Of a stretch of DNA of 22,043 nt, positions 21,208 through 22,043 are shown piece after piece. Location of the stretch: contig JAPLYF010000077.1 in the NCBI GenBank assembly GCA_026395675.1, positions 1 to 22,043 on the forward strand. Reading direction: 5' to 3'. A program made the translations under genes and the position numbers. This DNA comes from Candidatus Parcubacteria bacterium. GTDB taxonomy: Bacteria; Patescibacteriota; Patescibacteriia; CAIXNZ01. Within the stretch, counting starts at the first letter, position 1, and each line of letters opens with the position of its first letter. The notes under the pieces were generated by a model, which did no database searches, was not told the origin of the DNA, and worked only from the letters and a program-made list of their open reading frames with translations.

Positions 21208-21235
21208 GTCCGCCTTCGCTAAAGCTACGGCGGAC
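21208..21235 (+). repeat. Conserved-loop palindrome after the coiled-coil gene
   Basis: GTCCGCC (21208-21214) and GGCGGAC (21229-21235) around TTCGCTAAAGCTAC, the same loop as at 1913-1926. It starts 6 bases after a stop codon. Confidence 0.8.
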
Positions 21236-21242
21236 ATGGGTG

Positions 21243-21352
21243 GGGCGAAAACGCCCTTTGTCATGCCGACCGAAGCGGAGGCATCCCTTAGTCATGAAAG
21301 GGATTTCTCGACTTCGCTCGAAATGACAATTGGACAAAGGGCGTTTTCGCCC
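21243..21352. repeat. Nested palindrome with 20-bp perfect outer arms
   Basis: Outer arms 21243-21262 and 21333-21352 are exact complements (20 bp). Each arm is itself a tiny hairpin, GGGCG-AAAA-CGCCC on the left and GGGCG-TTTT-CGCCC on the right. Inside, GTCAT (21260-21264) and ATGAC (21323-21327) close a second structure with CGAAGCGGAGGCATCCCTT and TTCTCGACTTCGCTCG, a common type of genomic repeat also seen at 1553-1645. A chance reading frame crosses it. Confidence 0.85.
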
Positions 21353-21356
21353 TTAA

Positions 21357-21390
21357 TTAAAAAAATAACCAGCCGTGATTGCTGGTTATT
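21357..21390 (-). terminator. Terminator of the minus-strand gene pair
   Basis: On the minus strand AATAACCAGC (21390-21381) pairs with GCTGGTTATT (21373-21364), a perfect 10-bp stem with a 7-base loop, followed by a T-run (21363-21359 complement). It lies 20 bases after the stop at 21410. Confidence 0.9.
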
Positions 21391-21409
21391 GAAATAGAAA
21401 TTGTACATT

Positions 21410-21754
21410 TTAAAGGGGAAATCCGATCTTAGCCGCGTTCGCACCATCGGTTTTGCACCAGTCATAGACAATGCGGCAGGCAGCATCAAAGTGCTCGGGC
21501 GAAAAGGTGTGGTCGCGGTAGTGCTGGTATAAATGGGCGAAAACTGAGATGTTGATAATGCTCTTTGTTAAGAGTTCGGTTATGATGAGCGACAGGTAAA
21601 AAGATAATAGGTCTTTTTCCGGGTGGCAATCATCATAGGATTTGTCCAAGTCGCTTAATTTTTCCAGCAGCTTGGCTCCTTCAGTTTCAGGCAGTAAAAA
21701 TGTTACTGGTGCCGGTGGAAGTTGAGCGAAAAGTGCTTTTTCTTTGTCATCCAT
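21410..21754 (-). CDS. Orphan 114-residue protein, second gene of a minus-strand pair
   Basis: Starts MDDKEKALFAQLPPAPVTF after a strong SD (AAAGGAGG, six bases before the ATG). The rest is mostly helical, with LLSFYLSLIITELLTKSIINIS in the centre (amphipathic or weakly hydrophobic) and a C-terminal motif F-x3-C-x-I-V-x-D-W-C-K-T-D-G. The same motif, as F-x3-C-x-V-I-x-D-Y-C-R-T-G-G, occurs in the gene just upstream (21795), and both have the word ELL at the same distance, so they look like diverged copies. Function unknown. It ends at a strong terminator. Confidence 0.75.
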   Translation of the reverse strand: MDDKEKALFAQLPPAPVTFLLPETEGAKLLEKLSDLDKSYDDCHPEKDLLSFYLSLIITELLTKSIINISVFAHLYQHYRDHTFSPEHFDAACRIVYDWCKTDGANAAKIGFPL

Positions 21755-21794
21755 CTAATTCCTCCTTTTTAGGGGCTGGTTAGCTAATGCGGAT

Positions 21795-22043
21795 TTAAGA
21801 ATTGGCGATTTTTGGAAGACATCCTTTACGGACGTGCTGTCCGCCAGTTCGGCAATAGTCCTGTATGACCCCGCAAGAATTTTCGAATTTTTCCGAGTTA
21901 ATCCCGCCATGTAGTGTGAACAATTTTCTTGATAGTTCATATGTTGCGACTTTGCCCACCTTAAGTAGCTCATATAAAATTGCTATTTTATATATTGTGC
22001 CTATTTGCACTTCTGGCGCTTTGAAACTGTCAAGGCGCTGACG
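21795..22043 (-). CDS. Paralogue of the 114-residue protein, 5' end beyond the window
   Basis: Minus-strand frame open to the window edge, with 82 residues visible; the real start is outside or possibly the GTG at 22010. The visible part has IAILYELLKVGKVATYELSRKLF and then FENSCGVIQDYCRTGG, ending KGCLPKIANS. It resembles the next gene down (21410-21754) in order and spacing of motifs. The 40-bp gap between the two contains the SD of the second gene. No known domain is recognised; the first half, ELLKVGKVATYELSRKL, could be a helix-turn-helix. Confidence 0.55.
   Translation of the reverse strand, partial: RQRLDSFKAPEVQIGTIYKIAILYELLKVGKVATYELSRKLFTLHGGINSEKFENSCGVIQDYCRTGGQHVRKGCLPKIANS

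Noticed and set aside
21170..21397. 75-codon plus-strand frame over the end of the coiled-coil gene
   Set aside because: It is a read-through of the palindromic repeats at 21208 and 21243 and has no start signal.

Overview
The window looks like a chromosomal segment of a small-genome, AT-rich Candidate Phyla Radiation (Patescibacteria, probably Parcubacteria-like) bacterium. Supporting signs are a MurF without its N-terminal domain, a short HrcA, genes that start after A/T-rich leaders with no Shine-Dalgarno (SD) sequence, many palindromic repeats between genes, and several orphan proteins. TGA is used as a stop (for example at 131-133 and 19981-19983), so the standard bacterial code applies. 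Placement below that level is a guess.

Layout. 1-1553: end of a cell-wall cluster (C-terminus of a penicillin-binding protein, then MurF). 1554-2115: a repeat-rich stretch with tRNA-Glu(CTC), several perfect hairpins and a 47-residue zinc-ribbon microprotein with its own terminator. 2142-9399: one long transport block: a promoter with an adjoining dyad operator, a DrrA/DrrB-type ABC exporter, an AbrB-type regulator, a long HlyD/MacA-type adaptor, a MacB/LolD-type ATPase and two tandem paralogous FtsX/MacB permeases. 9400-10800: an orphan 273-residue protein with promoter, structured leader, strong SD and terminator, surrounded by nested palindromes. 10807-15918: the heat-shock region, with a near-perfect CIRCE operator over a consensus promoter, then a complete 1.1-kb insertion sequence (28-bp inverted ends, 8-bp target duplication), hrcA, grpE, a minus-strand orphan gene with its own promoter and terminator, and dnaK. 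16020-16940: decayed RhuM and DUF3800 fragments joined end to end, then two minus-strand promoter-terminator units that look like small non-coding RNAs. 16992-21201: a membrane protein, a YhiN/HI0933-type flavoprotein, a lipoprotein, a REP-associated tyrosine transposase (RAYT), a DUF3467 protein and a coiled-coil protein with a possible nuclease-like core. 21410-22043: two adjacent minus-strand genes that look like diverged paralogues.

Three themes stand out. (1) Genes fall into two initiation classes: housekeeping genes have no SD, while orphan genes (1951, 9701, 13792 minus, 21754 minus) have strong G-rich SDs and mostly their own promoter and/or terminator, as if they were self-contained cassettes. 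(2) Palindromes are nested inside other palindromes, and one family keeps its loop while its 6-bp stem changes in a compensatory way; copies lie in leaders and, in frame, inside grpE and dnaK. (3) The heat-shock operon has been split twice, by the insertion sequence between operator and hrcA and by the opposing gene between grpE and dnaK, so its regulation is probably altered.
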